From Desmodesmus armatus (taxonomy: Eukaryota; Chlorophyta; Chlorophyceae; Sphaeropleales; Scenedesmaceae), in contig VIIQ02000057.1 of NCBI GenBank assembly GCA_007449985.2, positions 1 to 64,000 on the forward strand: a stretch of 64,000 bases of DNA, given 5' to 3'. This document shows positions 13,161 through 23,196 of this stretch, one piece after another (the first letter of the stretch is position 1; every line of letters begins with the position of its first letter). Position numbers and translations under genes: made by a program. Under the pieces are notes generated by a model. The model was given only the letters and a program-made list of their open reading frames with translations, was not told the DNA's origin and ran no database searches.

Positions 13161-13808
13161 TTGAGCAACAGAAGCTGCGCCGCGTGTGCTGCCTTGCTGC
13201 GTGCCTGCACAACGCAGCCAAACAGCGTTGATGGGCTGCAATGTCGTGCATTGACAGCCCAAAAGACCTTTGCGAAATACATGTTGTATGCCTGCGACAT
13301 CTGCGGTGATGCTGCGTTGCTGTCTGCTGTAGATGCTGCAAAGGTGCAGAGTGTTGGCCACTTCATGAAGGCCCTGTCCCTGCTGGACGAACTGAGATCT
13401 GCGCCATGTCTGGAGGGCAACGTGATGGTGCTGACCCGGCTTGCCTACAACGTGGTGTCGGCAGAGCCCCAGTCCTCAGTACCTGTATCTGTGCTGGCTA
13501 CTCTGTGTGGCAGCAGCAGCAGCCCTCGAGGGCCTGATTGTGACAGAAGTGGTCTACTAGAGCTGCCCTCCTTTGATTTTGCACATACTATGCCTTTGCC
13601 CTGTGGCGGCAAGCCCACAGTCACAGTCTGTGCAACAGTGAACATGGCATTTGATGAGCAACGGGGTCATCATGATTGTTATGCACCCTCTTCGTCTCTT
13701 AGTCGCCACAGGGCAGTTGCATATTTCTGGCACGTTCTGTGCTCTTGGGATAATATCACATGTAACACAACATTCCACAACAATTCTATGTCCATGTCTA
13801 TTGATTGA
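13161..13808 (+). CDS. Hypothetical protein, probable internal exon(s)
   Basis: An open frame of about 215 codons. From roughly 13250 it has coding-like composition, with GTG/CTG/GAG-rich third positions and text such as KTFAKYMLYACDICGD and HFMKALSLLDELRSAP. A CDICGD motif is reminiscent of a zinc-binding pair, but no second cysteine pair follows at a standard distance. There is no convincing initiator (the frame opens at a TTG), so if real this is an internal exon of a larger gene. I do not recognise the family. The 3' end overlaps a 79-bp direct repeat (13753-13831), which suggests that the last part of the frame is not coding. Confidence 0.3.
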   Translation: MSNRSCAACAALLRACTTQPNSVDGLQCRALTAQKTFAKYMLYACDICGDAALLSAVDAAKVQSVGHFMKALSLLDELRSAPCLEGNVMVLTRLAYNVVSAEPQSSVPVSVLATLCGSSSSPRGPDCDRSGLLELPSFDFAHTMPLPCGGKPTVTVCATVNMAFDEQRGHHDCYAPSSSLSRHRAVAYFWHVLCSWDNITCNTTFHNNSMSMSID

Positions 13809-13831
13809 ATTGAAATGGTGCAAAACGACAA
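13753..13831. repeat. 79-bp direct repeat, copy 1
   Basis: Identical over 79 bp to 14285-14363. Its 3' end GTGCAAAACGACAA is also present inverted at 13872-13885, forming a 14-bp stem around a 40-nt loop. Confidence 0.9.
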
Positions 13832-14284
13832 GAACATCACCCTAAGCCGACAGGCTGTAGGTAAAGTGACGTTGTCGTTTTGCACATGTGCCTCCTACAT
13901 GGAATTGGTCACAGTGTTGACCAGTGTGACACCCTGTGCCAGCTGCCCATGTGTAGCAGGCAGCTGGCCATGCGACTTTGTTGCGTTCTTCTCGGGCAAA
14001 ATTGTGCGCTGACAAGCCTTGCGCTACCCACCCAACCCACCCCTTCTTCATTGAGGCAGCATCGCCACACATGTTTTGCAGGGATGTGCTCTTGTGACTT
14101 CTCGGGGGTAAGAGGTGTAAGGGGCAGGTTGGGGTGAGGGAAGGGTTCGATTGCAATCACAACAATGTATGTTTTCTCCATCACAGGTACATCCAACACG
14201 AAGAATGAAGGCCAGAAGCAGAACAGCATGTTGAATAGCAGTGGTAGTAGTGGGAACAACGCACAGCTCGCCCTTGGATCGCTT

Positions 14285-14363
14285 ATATCACATGTAACAC
14301 AACATTCCACAACAATTCTATGTCCATGTCTATTGATTGAATTGAAATGGTGCAAAACGACAA
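14285..14363. repeat. 79-bp direct repeat, copy 2
   Basis: Identical over 79 bp to 13753-13831, 532 bp upstream. The pair could be short terminal repeats of a small element or footprints of two insertions. No target duplication was found at the outer borders. Confidence 0.9.
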
Positions 14364-14603
14364 CAACGATCGGTAGCTTTTTTTGGCGGGGTGCCCCCGA
14401 CGGGCTCAGCCACGTTGCAAGGGGCAGCTGCGTGAAGAGCTTCATTTCACGGGGTACCCCGCGGGGGTGAACAACCCTGGTCAGAACCCCTTGGCTAAGG
14501 TACGCATGCTGGGATGATGCAGGTATCGATGAAGCTGATTGCAGACCTTGGCCATGCGCTCGTCAACCGTTGAGTAGTACTTTGGTGCTGTACTGTTGCA
14601 GGT

Positions 14604-14915
14604 GTGCGGCTGTTCAAGGACAAGCTGAAGTTCTGGGCGGCATACAATGGCCTGCTGCGAGCACAAGAGCACAAGATCAAGATCAAGGGTGATGCTGACA
14701 GCCTGGTGATGTATTATGAGCAGCAAGAAGCGCAGCTTAGGGACAGTGGCAGCGGTGTGTATACAAGCTGGGTGCAGCCTGCACAGGCTGGGGACCAGGC
14801 TCTACATGAGGGATTGTTGGCGTTGACTCGGTCTGGCCTGCATGCAGTGCGTCGGCAGCTGACGGCAGCACGGGCAACACAGCAGGCCATCAGGGATGAT
14901 CGCCGGCAGGGTTGA
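14604..14915 (+). CDS. Hypothetical protein, probable last exon
   Basis: A frame of about 103 codons follows a plausible 3' splice site (TACTGTTGCAG just upstream of 14602). The text is charged and helical (FKDKLKFWAAYNGLLRAQEH, then an Ala/Arg/Gln-rich tail ending RQLTAARATQQAIRDDRRQG) and ends at a TGA. The codon pattern is coding-like. I do not recognise the family and cannot find the upstream exons with confidence. Confidence 0.35.
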   Translation: MRLFKDKLKFWAAYNGLLRAQEHKIKIKGDADSLVMYYEQQEAQLRDSGSGVYTSWVQPAQAGDQALHEGLLALTRSGLHAVRRQLTAARATQQAIRDDRRQG

Positions 14916-15250
14916 GCACAGTTAAAAAGTCACCAGGCGGGTATCGCCTTTGTAACAGTGTAATTTACAGGACATACCAGTACATAGAGTTCAGGACGGA
15001 AACTGGGCTCGCGACCTGGTTTCCACCCCGGAAATCGCCCCGTGACCAGGGTGATTTCCAGCCGGAAACCGGACCCACGGCTGCATACCACCCGGGGCCG
15101 TCGTGAAAACCCGGCCTAAAGCCGGGTTTTGACCGTATTCCAGCCCTCAAAAACCTGGTAGCGGCGCTGCCTGCCTGGAAAATAGATAACCTGGTTTCCA
15201 GGAGCGCCCTTGGCTGGGCAGCCTGGTAAACTAACCAATCTGTCGGTAGG
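14916..15250. other. Non-coding stretch with hairpins
   Basis: Contains a perfect 10-bp hairpin (AAAACCCGGC at 15106-15115, GCCGGGTTTT at 15121-15130, 5-nt loop). It also contains repeated GGAAACC/GGTTTCC motifs between 14998 and 15205. No gene is visible. It may be the interior of a palindromic MITE. Confidence 0.5.
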
Positions 15251-15444
15251 GTGACGGTGGGTTGCGATTTGTTGTTGAAACGAGAGACTCGGCCAGTGCT
15301 TGTGCTGGTATGTTGTCTAGGTCACTTGTTTTGGTGTGTTGTGTCACGGCTTGACAACTTCAGGACTGGTCAGACCCTGGGGTTTGTTACTTGGCGGATC
15401 CTGCGGGGTCTGCAAGACTATATACAAGTGGGTTGACTTTGAGA
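15251..15444. repeat. 194-bp dispersed repeat, copy 1
   Basis: Begins GTGACGGTGGGTTGCGATTT and ends GGGTTGACTTTGAGA. It is the same length as 22790-22983 and differs at only two or three positions. The sharp, matching ends suggest a discrete element or solo terminal repeat, but no target duplication is evident. Confidence 0.9.
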
Positions 15445-16015
15445 CAAGGTTTTCGTTGAAAAGGCGGACCCTTAGGGCTCCTGCTCCTTTTCAACTACAA
15501 CCTTGGTCAGAAGTGATGTGTGAGAGTTGTGTACAGTCTTGCCTGAGTACCCTACTGCAAACTTGTGCAGAACGCCTTTTCAACTGGAAACCAAACTTGT
15601 CGAGAAAGCGTAGTCAACTCCAAACTTGTCCAGAATGCCTTTTGAACTACAAACGTGGGAAGGAGGCTTGGGGGGGGGGCGTCGACCCCCACCCCGGGGG
15701 GGGGGGGGGGGGGATCATGCAGCATGCTCAGCATGTACAGTGGAGTGAAGTTCTATTCTGCAGCACCACAGGTAGGGGGGGGTGATAACATTCTGCTCAG
15801 CATGTACCGTGGAGTGATCTACTTTGCTGCGTCACGGGTGAATTGAGGGTGGCAACCAGGATGACAGTTTATTGGGGGGGGCGGGGGGGGGGGGGGGGGT
15901 GTGTGTACCTGCTTAGTGTTTACTTAGCATGTACAGTGGAGTGTAATTTTAATCTTCATGGCACCACAGGCAGGTGGGTGCACCGGGGAGGTGGGGGCAC
16001 TGTACTACAGTGCCT
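15445..16015. repeat. Repeat cluster also present inverted at 51220-51640
   Basis: Three sub-blocks are visible. First comes a hairpin whose arms AAGGTTTTCGTTGAAAAGG and CCTTTTCAACTACAACCTT lie within 15447-15506. Then come three degenerate direct repeats built on AAACTTGTCCAGAATGCC (about 15548-15655). Last are three copies of a CAGCATGTACAGTGGAGTG block (about 15727, 15799 and 15926), separated by G runs. The same sub-blocks, inverted and rearranged, occur at 51220-51640. No coding sequence is supported. Confidence 0.75.
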
Positions 16016-17160
16016 TAAGGTGACACATACGTAATTGCAAGGGGTCCCAAAAGTGGCTCCCCAGCCGCGTATACAGCAGGGCTCCACTACTGCACCATTG
16101 GGACGAATACTAGACATATGTAGGTAACTCCTGCTGTGCGCTGTGGGCCCAGCATCGCCTGAGTGTGCTACACAGGGGGCACCAGCCATCAGCTGCTGTC
16201 CAGCTGAGAGATTGAGACCATGTATGCCCCTCTGCACGCCAGTATCAAGCCTTCATATTATTTGTATACGTTTGGAAACCTGGAATCGCACGCACACCCT
16301 TACGGGGAGTTGACAGCATCACAACAGTACAAGCCATCTGTTTTGATACTGCGTCCACAGCATACGTAGCATTCGCTTGGCTGGGAATACATCGAAAGTA
16401 AAAAGGTAGCTATAGATAACGTTTTCCCAACATTTACAGCCCCTGTGGCGGGCACAGTGTTCGAACAAGCCCAGCAGAGTCTAGCGACCCCCAACGTCGC
16501 GCTGCAGCACGTAGAATAACATCTCTACTAACATACTTGCAATATGCAGCACCGCAGGGCGCATGCGTGCTTGCCTTGCTAAGTGGGTGGTCTGGGGATC
16601 CCTGCTTGCTGCAGCCCACAGAGCGGTTCAAGCCACCCCCAGGGACTAGCATGCAGCTCTAGAGGCACACATAGCATGTAGTTTTTAAATGTTGCCTTGC
16701 AGAAGGGCATAACGCGATGTCAGGCTGGCAGTTGCAGTACAACCTGGGTGTCTGCTGCTTCGGCAGCCGGCAGGCCCAGACAGCACAACTTTGACGATTT
16801 TTTGCTCTAAATTGAGCCGTATGACCCCCCCCCTGAAAATTTGCACACGCTCACCTGGTGACATGTACTAGCTGCTGCTGCAGCGGCAAGGACATCCAAC
16901 ATTTTCCTATGCCTAGGGATGAGGTCAAACATTATCTTTTGTTTGGCTGTTATTTTGCACATAAAGTGCCCAAACATACCCAAAAAAATGTTAGATTGCC
17001 ACCCGACTTTCAGGGTTGGATCAGTCAGCTGTTGACGTCACCCCATATCAATTTCAGGCCCCACTGTACTGGTACATCTCAAGATTTATGCCCATGTTGG
17101 TCCAAACTTGTCAACAACACTGTTATATGTTACTTAAGGCTCAGGACCTGGCGCTCTCCA
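16016..17160. other. Intergenic, mostly unrecognised
   Basis: The first about 50 bp resemble, inverted, the sequence around 18790-18850. The plus-strand open frame at 16858-17184 has no recognisable domain, and most of it lies outside the downstream hAT element. I see no other gene. Confidence 0.4.
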
Positions 17161-17168
17161 ACCTGGCC

Positions 17169-18742
17169 CAGGGTGCACCGCTAAACTAAACTGATTGCGC
17201 GAGTTTGTATTGCGCGGAGTTTAGCGACAGGTTGCGCGAAGGGCCCTGGCAAGCGCGGCCAAACGCTAAACTCACAGACATCACGTAAACCCATGCATGA
17301 CGTAACCCAGTCACACTGAAAGGAGCCTGCTACGCCTTGCAATGCCATTGTTATTGACGTATACATCAGTGTGGTTGTTATAATGAGCTACATACAGGCA
17401 GATCTGCACTCTATGGTCGCTGGCAGTGTCCATCTGTGCAAATCAGGGTGCGTAGCACGCACGTGTGTCTCGAAGGGAGGGTGTTGTGGTTGGTTGCTGC
17501 CACCACCTGCAGAAGTGCACTGTGCAGTTGGCTGCCAACAAGAAGTGGGCAGGGGGACCCCAGTGGGGTGCGCTTCACGCACCCCCCTTCCCCCTGCTTT
17601 CACCACTCAACCTAGGTGCCCCAGTGCAGCCGTGCTGTCACACTGCTTAGCAGTACCGCGCAGCCCAGGGGGTAGCAGGGGGACCCCAGTGGGGTGCGCT
17701 TCGCGCACCCCCCTTCCCCCTGCTTTCACCAATCAAGCTAGGCGACCCAGTGCAGCCGTGCTTTCGAACTGCTTAGCAGTACTGCACAGCCCAGGGGGTA
17801 GCAGGGGAATCCCAGGGGGACTATTTTTGTTGGCCAATGGTGTCCTGTTCAACACTGCAACCAAGGCTGCCTTGCCAGTTTGACGGGTTTTGGGAGGCTG
17901 CCCTTCTACATGGGGAGGGGCATTGTGCCATGATGTGACAGGGCAGGTCGTGCACGTTTTCCTGTTGGGTTGATTGATTCCACAAGAAGCTTTCAGCAGC
18001 AGTGTCAAGCTTCGCATGCTTGACACGTGCACGTGTCAACATTGCCACGTGGCAGTGTCACTGCTTTGGTCAACGTCGTGCATGAGCTTGTGCAGCACTC
18101 TTAAAGTTATGTTGATGCATCAGATACTTTTGTTGCATGCTACAGGGCCCCGACACATCGCGCGTTTTGGTTGACCGGGCTTTTCCGTCGTGATGGATGA
18201 TTCCCAGGCCTACCTGACCCCGTCCGGCATTACGAGGTCGGCAACCGGACTTTGCATGATGCATTACAAAGGCCAAGGCTCACGTTTTCGATGTAACGTT
18301 ATTCCTTATGGCCTGACGACGGGTTTAGCAGGGGGGGCAGGCTCTCCGGAGAACGCTTCGCGTTACTCCTTCGAGAATGATCAGCAACGTCAGCCATCAG
18401 CAGAAGCGTGTGCTTTGGTGCACAGTTTGTGCATTGGCACAACATCAAAGCCTTCAAACGTTTGAAACTACTGGCTAGCACGTGTTGGGGTGTTTTAGGC
18501 TTGGTGGGGTGTCTGTCTGCTGCTGTCTGTGTCCTCCACTGTTGATTTTCTCAGGTATGTGCACACAGTGACTGCTGTGCAAAGAGCTCAGGAGGCAGTG
18601 GTGCAACAAAGCAACACTCTGATTTTTATGAGGGGTTTACAAGGTGTATAGACAGTATAGCGCCGTTTAGCGGAGTTTAGAGAGTTGCGCGTGGACAGTT
18701 ACGCGAAGCGCGGAGGCCCAAAAGGTTTAGCCGTGCACCCTG
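17169..18742. mobile_element. Non-autonomous hAT transposon
   Basis: The element starts CAGGGTGCACCGCTAAAC, and the reverse complement of its right end is CAGGGTGCACGGCTAAAC, so the terminal inverted repeats match at 17 of 18 positions. It is flanked by a perfect 8-bp duplication ACCTGGCC (17161-17168 and 18743-18750). A CAGGG terminus with an 8-bp target duplication is the hAT signature. The 1,574-bp interior has no transposase. It contains a 126-bp tandem repeat (copies at about 17549 and 17675, with a third start at 17801) and a fragment (18297-18362) of the repeat also found at 43.4 and 52.5 kb. Subterminal GTTTAGCG/CGCTAAAC and GCGCG motifs near both ends could be transposase binding sites. 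Confidence 0.9.
17549..17800. repeat. 126-bp tandem repeat inside the hAT element
   Basis: GCAGGGGGACCCCAGTGGGG begins at 17549 and 17675, and a degenerate third start lies at 17801. The two full units are about 90% identical. The 126-bp period is a multiple of three, so the overlapping plus-strand frame (17371-17883) repeats a peptide, but no gene is implied. Confidence 0.85.
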
Positions 18743-18750
18743 ACCTGGCC

Positions 18751-19370
18751 CTCCTAGGGTGGGGCAATACAGCCATGCCATGGGGGGCCCTCAAAAGTGC
18801 CTAAAATGCATCCTTTGGCACCCCCTGATAATTACATATGTGTCACCTTCAGGGGGAAGGATTGTATTGATTGGGGTTTCAGCAAACAGGGTTGGGGGCT
18901 GCAGGTCGAGCACTTTTGCATCAAAAATGATGTATCATGCCTGGGTTGGTGCACCTGCACCTGCACAGGCCAATGGTGCTGGGGTTGAGGCAGCATCAGG
19001 GCCTGCTGAACCCTGCTGTGCCGTGCTGCTGCTGGCTGGGTTGGGCTGTGAAACGATTACAACAGTGGGTTTTGACATTACAGACGTTTTTTGGGCACCA
19101 AAAACTATCAATTGACAAATCGTCGTCCAATTCTCGATGTTGAATTTGTCTCACGGGAGACAATGCAGATCCAGGCTCTCGTCATCCGGTAGAAGAATTC
19201 AACATCTGGGATCACACGGCACGCTTTTGGGGGTTGTTTTCAATACCCATTAGTATTTATTGACAGCTAGCTGGTCCATCCGTAATCGTTTGTTGTCACC
19301 TCGGACTGATCATGACAGCAGTACTGCTAACTTCCGCTTGAGACCAGTGCAAGCGTCGACGGGTCAAAAT
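18751..19370. repeat. Dispersed-repeat fragment and unrecognised sequence
   Basis: About 18850-18965 matches 30055-30165 in inverted orientation (shared CAAACAGGGTTGGGGGCTGC). The remainder to 19370 shows nothing recognisable. Confidence 0.6.
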
Positions 19371-19374
19371 ACTG

Positions 19375-19641
19375 TCAGAGAGTGTTTCTGAACATTAAAT
19401 CAGCGTGTGTTTTTCTGCGTGCAGAGGCTTTTGAGTGATGGGAAGTGTGCAGCACAACAGCCATCACGACAGCAGCAGCTGGCACCACTGAAGAATGGTG
19501 CCATGACTGTCGGGCTAAAAACCATGTGGGTGGCTTCAATATGTTCTCATACATACCCAAATTAAGTTCCGGCCACAGCAAGCCCCTGGTGGCTGGGAAA
19601 GTGTAATACCATCCTTCCCCCTTAAGGGGGGCGACAACCAA
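19375..19641 (-). CDS. Hypothetical exon fragment
   Basis: A minus-strand frame of 88 codons with aromatic-rich, coding-like text early on (GWYYTFPATRGLLWPELNLG, then LKPPTWFLARQSWHHSS). It ends immediately before the family E dispersed repeat at 19643. I do not recognise the family. It may be a gene fragment carried or cut by the repeat. Confidence 0.25.
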   Translation of the reverse strand: MVVAPLKGEGWYYTFPATRGLLWPELNLGMYENILKPPTWFLARQSWHHSSVVPAAAVVMAVVLHTSHHSKASARRKTHADLMFRNTL

Positions 19642-19642
19642 G

Positions 19643-20850
19643 GGGGCGACAACTTGAAATACATTGCTAGCAGAGTTGTACTTGTCTCAACTATTCAGAT
19701 CTGTTGGTGACGTCTCTACTAACATCAGCCACAGCTACAGCAGTTTTGCCTGACAATGCTGGCCATTCAATGCACCTGGAACCACCAAGTCACAGGCCCT
19801 GAGGGTGTTTTGTATCAACACCAAGTCATTCAAAGCTTACAACCGCTCTCCATCCCATGTACACCTTCTGACCCTGCTGCCACAGTGATGATGTGCCCAA
19901 GGCCCCATTCAGTCATGTGATATCAGTCCAACATGCAAAATCATCCACACTCTCAGCGCTTTCACTGTCGCCCCAGGGGTGCTGCTCATTATACCTGAGA
20001 AGTTGCACGCACCAGCAACAGCTCCTGCAATGCAGGCCAGCTGGCCGCTAACAGGGCAATCTGTGCTGCCTCTACAGTCTTTACCAACATAAATGTTTGT
20101 TCAGCGCCCCTGCTTGCCTCTCCATGAAATTGCACAGCACCCTTAGAATCTTCTGTCCCATGTAATGCCATCAACAGCACTCTCAGCAAATTGTGTGCCG
20201 ATATCTTCAGTTCCCCATACTTGTCTCAAAGTCCCCCACGCCATTCCAACTCTTTCCCATGCTGCCTCTTGGCCATCTTTGCCCCAGTGCTGCCCCAGGT
20301 TTATCTCTACTGCCCCCATGCTCCCTCATTTTCAACGCACCGCCCTTCCAGACCCTGCCTGCAATCAACAGCACCTGCTTCCTGCCATGCCAAAGTCACC
20401 AAGAGTCTCCTTGTGGTGCTGCACGTGTACTGTTTTGCAAGAACCCCTTACATGAGCAGTGTTGTGTACACAACACAGTGCTTTTGCCTTCCAGCAGTCA
20501 AAGCTGCATGCAGTCTATTTCCTGCCCACAGTGCTTGCAGGCTGTGCTGAACCGTAAAGTGAGATGGCAATGGGTACTACTTCAATCGTTAGTGGGCAGT
20601 TTGAGGATGCTTTAGCACTGCTGCTCGTTCTGTACATCAACCTTGTAGGTTAGTCATCAGCAGTGCCGTAAGATTGATGCTCCACATCATGCAAACGCCA
20701 TGATGTTTCTTTTGTGATGTGCGTGAGCCGTAACGACTGGAGGTCAGCCCCTTTGCATGCACGTCAACGGTCACATCATGCAAACGGTCACAACATCCGC
20801 CATCGTGATCTGCACTCGCAATCTCCAGAATGTTTTGTAGGACGCTTTGT
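19643..20850. mobile_element. Family E dispersed element, copy 1
   Basis: About 1.2 kb that is repeated, inverted and roughly 90% identical, at 50040-51217. In the minus orientation, 20189-19989 reads as coding-like text (EAAQIALLAASWPALQELLL) ending at a possible splice donor CAG|GTATAA. Copy 2 has a deletion in this frame. No terminal inverted repeats or target duplications were found. A GGGTAG MITE (20859-21123) sits right at the right border. I cannot assign a superfamily. Confidence 0.7.
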
Positions 20851-20858
20851 ATGTCTTA

Positions 20859-21123
20859 GGGTGGCGTTTTTTTGAAGCTGATACACCCTGTTCGTCTGAC
20901 CGGGGGGGAGCGAGGAGCGAAAGCACGGTTTTGGGCAGCTCAGGGGGGGGGAGGGGGTAGCAACTGGAATCTGGCCCGATCTGGCCTGATCTGCAGTAAA
21001 ACAGGGCTGGGAGGGGGGTGAGCAAGGAGCACTTTGGCTCCTGAAACCATGCCCCCCGGGGGGGAGCAACTCCATCCCTGACACAGACGAACACGGTGTA
21101 CCAGCTTCAAAAAATCGTTACCT
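20859..21123. mobile_element. GGGTAG MITE, copy a (PIF/Harbinger-like)
   Basis: 265 bp with imperfect terminal inverted repeats (left GGGTGGCGTTTTTTTGAAGC; right end CGTTACCT) and a 3-bp duplication TTA (20856-20858 and 21124-21126). The interior is G-rich. It belongs to the same family as 39069-39328, 45344-45597 and 56155-56405. Confidence 0.8.
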
Positions 21124-21172
21124 TTAGACCACACCTTAGCGATGGCGTCACCTACAAGTTTGTGTAGCGTTC

Positions 21173-21550
21173 ATGATGGGTGCTGCAGCTTTCGGGCGGG
21201 CTGGGGTGCTGTTGCAAGCCACCACAGAGCTTCACACAGCAACCCAGCAGTCCAAAGCACGCAACATCGATGAAAAGCTTCTTGTGACGGACTTTCACCA
21301 CTCAGACACCCTGCATATGGCCCTGAGCACGGCACACATCGGTCACTCTGTGGTCGCACCCAGTGGTGCCACCCTTAACCTTCTACCGAGGGGTACTCCA
21401 GTTGGAGTTAATCTCGGTATTCTTGCGAAACAAGGGGTTGCAGAGGGGCAGCAGCTGGTAACAAAGCCTTCTTGTATGATAGCATGGCTCAGCTGCATCA
21501 GTTGCACCGCCCACACGCTGAGGCCTGCAACTGAGGCCCTGAAAGTTTGA
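21173..21550 (+). CDS. Hypothetical open frame
   Basis: 125 codons with an ATG start, giving text such as ARNIDEKLLVTDFHHSDTLH. It is moderately coding-like, with no recognised domain and no clear splice sites. It could be an exon of a gene disrupted by the surrounding elements, or chance. Confidence 0.2.
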   Translation: MMGAAAFGRAGVLLQATTELHTATQQSKARNIDEKLLVTDFHHSDTLHMALSTAHIGHSVVAPSGATLNLLPRGTPVGVNLGILAKQGVAEGQQLVTKPSCMIAWLSCISCTAHTLRPATEALKV

Positions 21551-22201
21551 CTCCTAAACAAAGCTGCATTGTTCATGCACCAGCGTGCACGTAGCTGCCT
21601 GCAAACACGCGATCAAACATGTTACATGGTTTGAAAAGGCGGTACATGCTCAGCTCGCCCGCTCTGCTCGCTAGCGATGAGCTCAAGCACGTTTTGACCC
21701 CTGACTGAACAGCAGCAGTGATGTCGTTGGGCCGGGCTGGAGGGCTTTAGCAAGGCATATTACTGTTGTTCAAAGCTTGTGCTACCACTTTACGCTGTTG
21801 CATGGGGCTGCTGCTTGCTTTTGAGGTCGTGCTGGTGCGCTTGCTTGAACAGCAGCAGCAGCAGTGACAGCACCTGCATGACAGGCTGCCCAGATTGAAG
21901 ACAAAGCCCCTCAAGCACATGCGGCACACCCAAAAAAATAACTTATTGTATATAATGTTGTTTGTGTGGTTCTTTCAGCTGTAGCCGCCCGTTTGTGAGC
22001 ATGGTCAACAGTCCATCCATCGCCCAGGCTGTCGCTCGAGGAGGCACCCACAAGCCCGTAGCAGCTTGCAAACGCATACTTCGGATGTATTTGAGTCATG
22101 CTAAAGCGTTTCAGGCCTCAATTCTAGCGTATGTGGCAGAACAAAGCAGTTTTCATCTGCTCCTCGGTGGTTTTGAGTTTGGCCAAATCAGTTGGCAGGG
22201 G
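21551..22201. other. Intergenic, nothing recognised
   Basis: No repeat or gene is supported. A short plus-strand frame (21962-22207) runs to the edge of the next MITE but has no identifiable domain. Confidence 0.4.
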
Positions 22202-22209
22202 GTCTAAGG

Positions 22210-22576
22210 GTACGTTTCTACTGGGTCTGGTTGCAACGCAGTCGCAACTGGACGGTCGCAAATAATCCCGGTTGCGACTCAGGTGTCACGTTTCTGCTGG
22301 CAGTCGCGTCACAGTGTTGCAGCGCTTTGCTGGCTCTACAGAGTGTTACAGGCCAAGTCGCGCCCGAAATGTTTAATTATATAGTTTTTAAAAGACTTTG
22401 AGTGCCTCAGCACTCTTGCGACTCCTTCACAAACCTCAGGGCTCTGGACCCAAGTCGCGACCTGCCCAGTTGGCGACCTGGTTGCAACTGGGTTGCGACC
22501 CCGAGTCATGTTTCTACTGAGGTTGCAACCACGTCTCAAGAGTTGCAACGCGGTTGCAACTCCCAGTAGAAACGGC
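22210..22576. mobile_element. MITE with 8-bp target duplication and GTTGCAAC subterminal repeats
   Basis: The ends are GTACGTTTCTACTGGG and CCCAGTAGAAACGGC, an inverted repeat of about 14 bp, flanked by GTCTAAGG on both sides (22202-22209 and 22577-22584). Near both ends the palindrome-like words GTTGCAAC, GTTGCGAC and CAGTCGCAAC recur many times. The 367-bp element has no coding capacity. An 8-bp duplication fits hAT or P superfamilies; the terminus is not the classical CAGGG of the other hAT copies here. Confidence 0.85.
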
Positions 22577-22789
22577 GTCTAAGGACACCCAAACGATTAT
22601 GTTTCCACAACCTGGTGCCAATAATGCCTCAGCAATGCTTATTGTTTCCTCCCCCCAATGCCAGGCTGTCACTGTGCTAGGGAGATTTCAAAGCAGTAGC
22701 ATACTAATGTTGCTGTTGCTGCACTCAACCGCCCATGTTCCATTATGTCATGTGTTGTATGTGCTGTTTTGGGGTGTGCTTACCAGGCA

Positions 22790-22983
22790 GTGACGGTGGG
22801 TTGCGATTTGTTGTTGAAACGAGAGACTCGGCCAGTGCTTGTGCTGGTATGTTGTCTAGGTCACTTGTTCTGGTGTGTTGTGTCACGGCTTGACAACTTC
22901 AGGACTGGTCAGACCCTGGGGTTTGTTACTTGGCGGATCCTGCGGGGTTTGCAAGACTATATACAAGTGGGTTGACTTTGAGA
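22790..22983. repeat. 194-bp dispersed repeat, copy 2
   Basis: Same length and orientation as 15251-15444, with two or three substitutions. Downstream sequence diverges immediately after GACTTTGAGA, which defines the element end. Confidence 0.9.
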
Positions 22984-23196
22984 AAACCGTTGCTTTCGGA
23001 CCGATCAGCCGTTCATCAACAGTCCGCACTGAAAAGTCCGATTTAGCACCGGTTCAGTCTTGGCTGAACTCTTTTCTGACACTTGATGCAGCCTGTGTAA
23101 AATCTCCGATGAGCCAATAGGTCGCCCAAATTGCAAGCCAGCCTGAATGACCATAAGCCAAAACACGATGTGTTGATACAAGCAAGTTTTGCTGTG

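Noticed and set aside
12635..13420. 261-codon minus-strand frame as a gene
   Set aside because: It runs through the 169-bp tandem repeat and opposite the more coding-like plus frame; no domain is recognisable.
15106..15130. Rho-independent terminator
   Set aside because: The hairpin is perfect, but the context is eukaryotic and no gene ends there.
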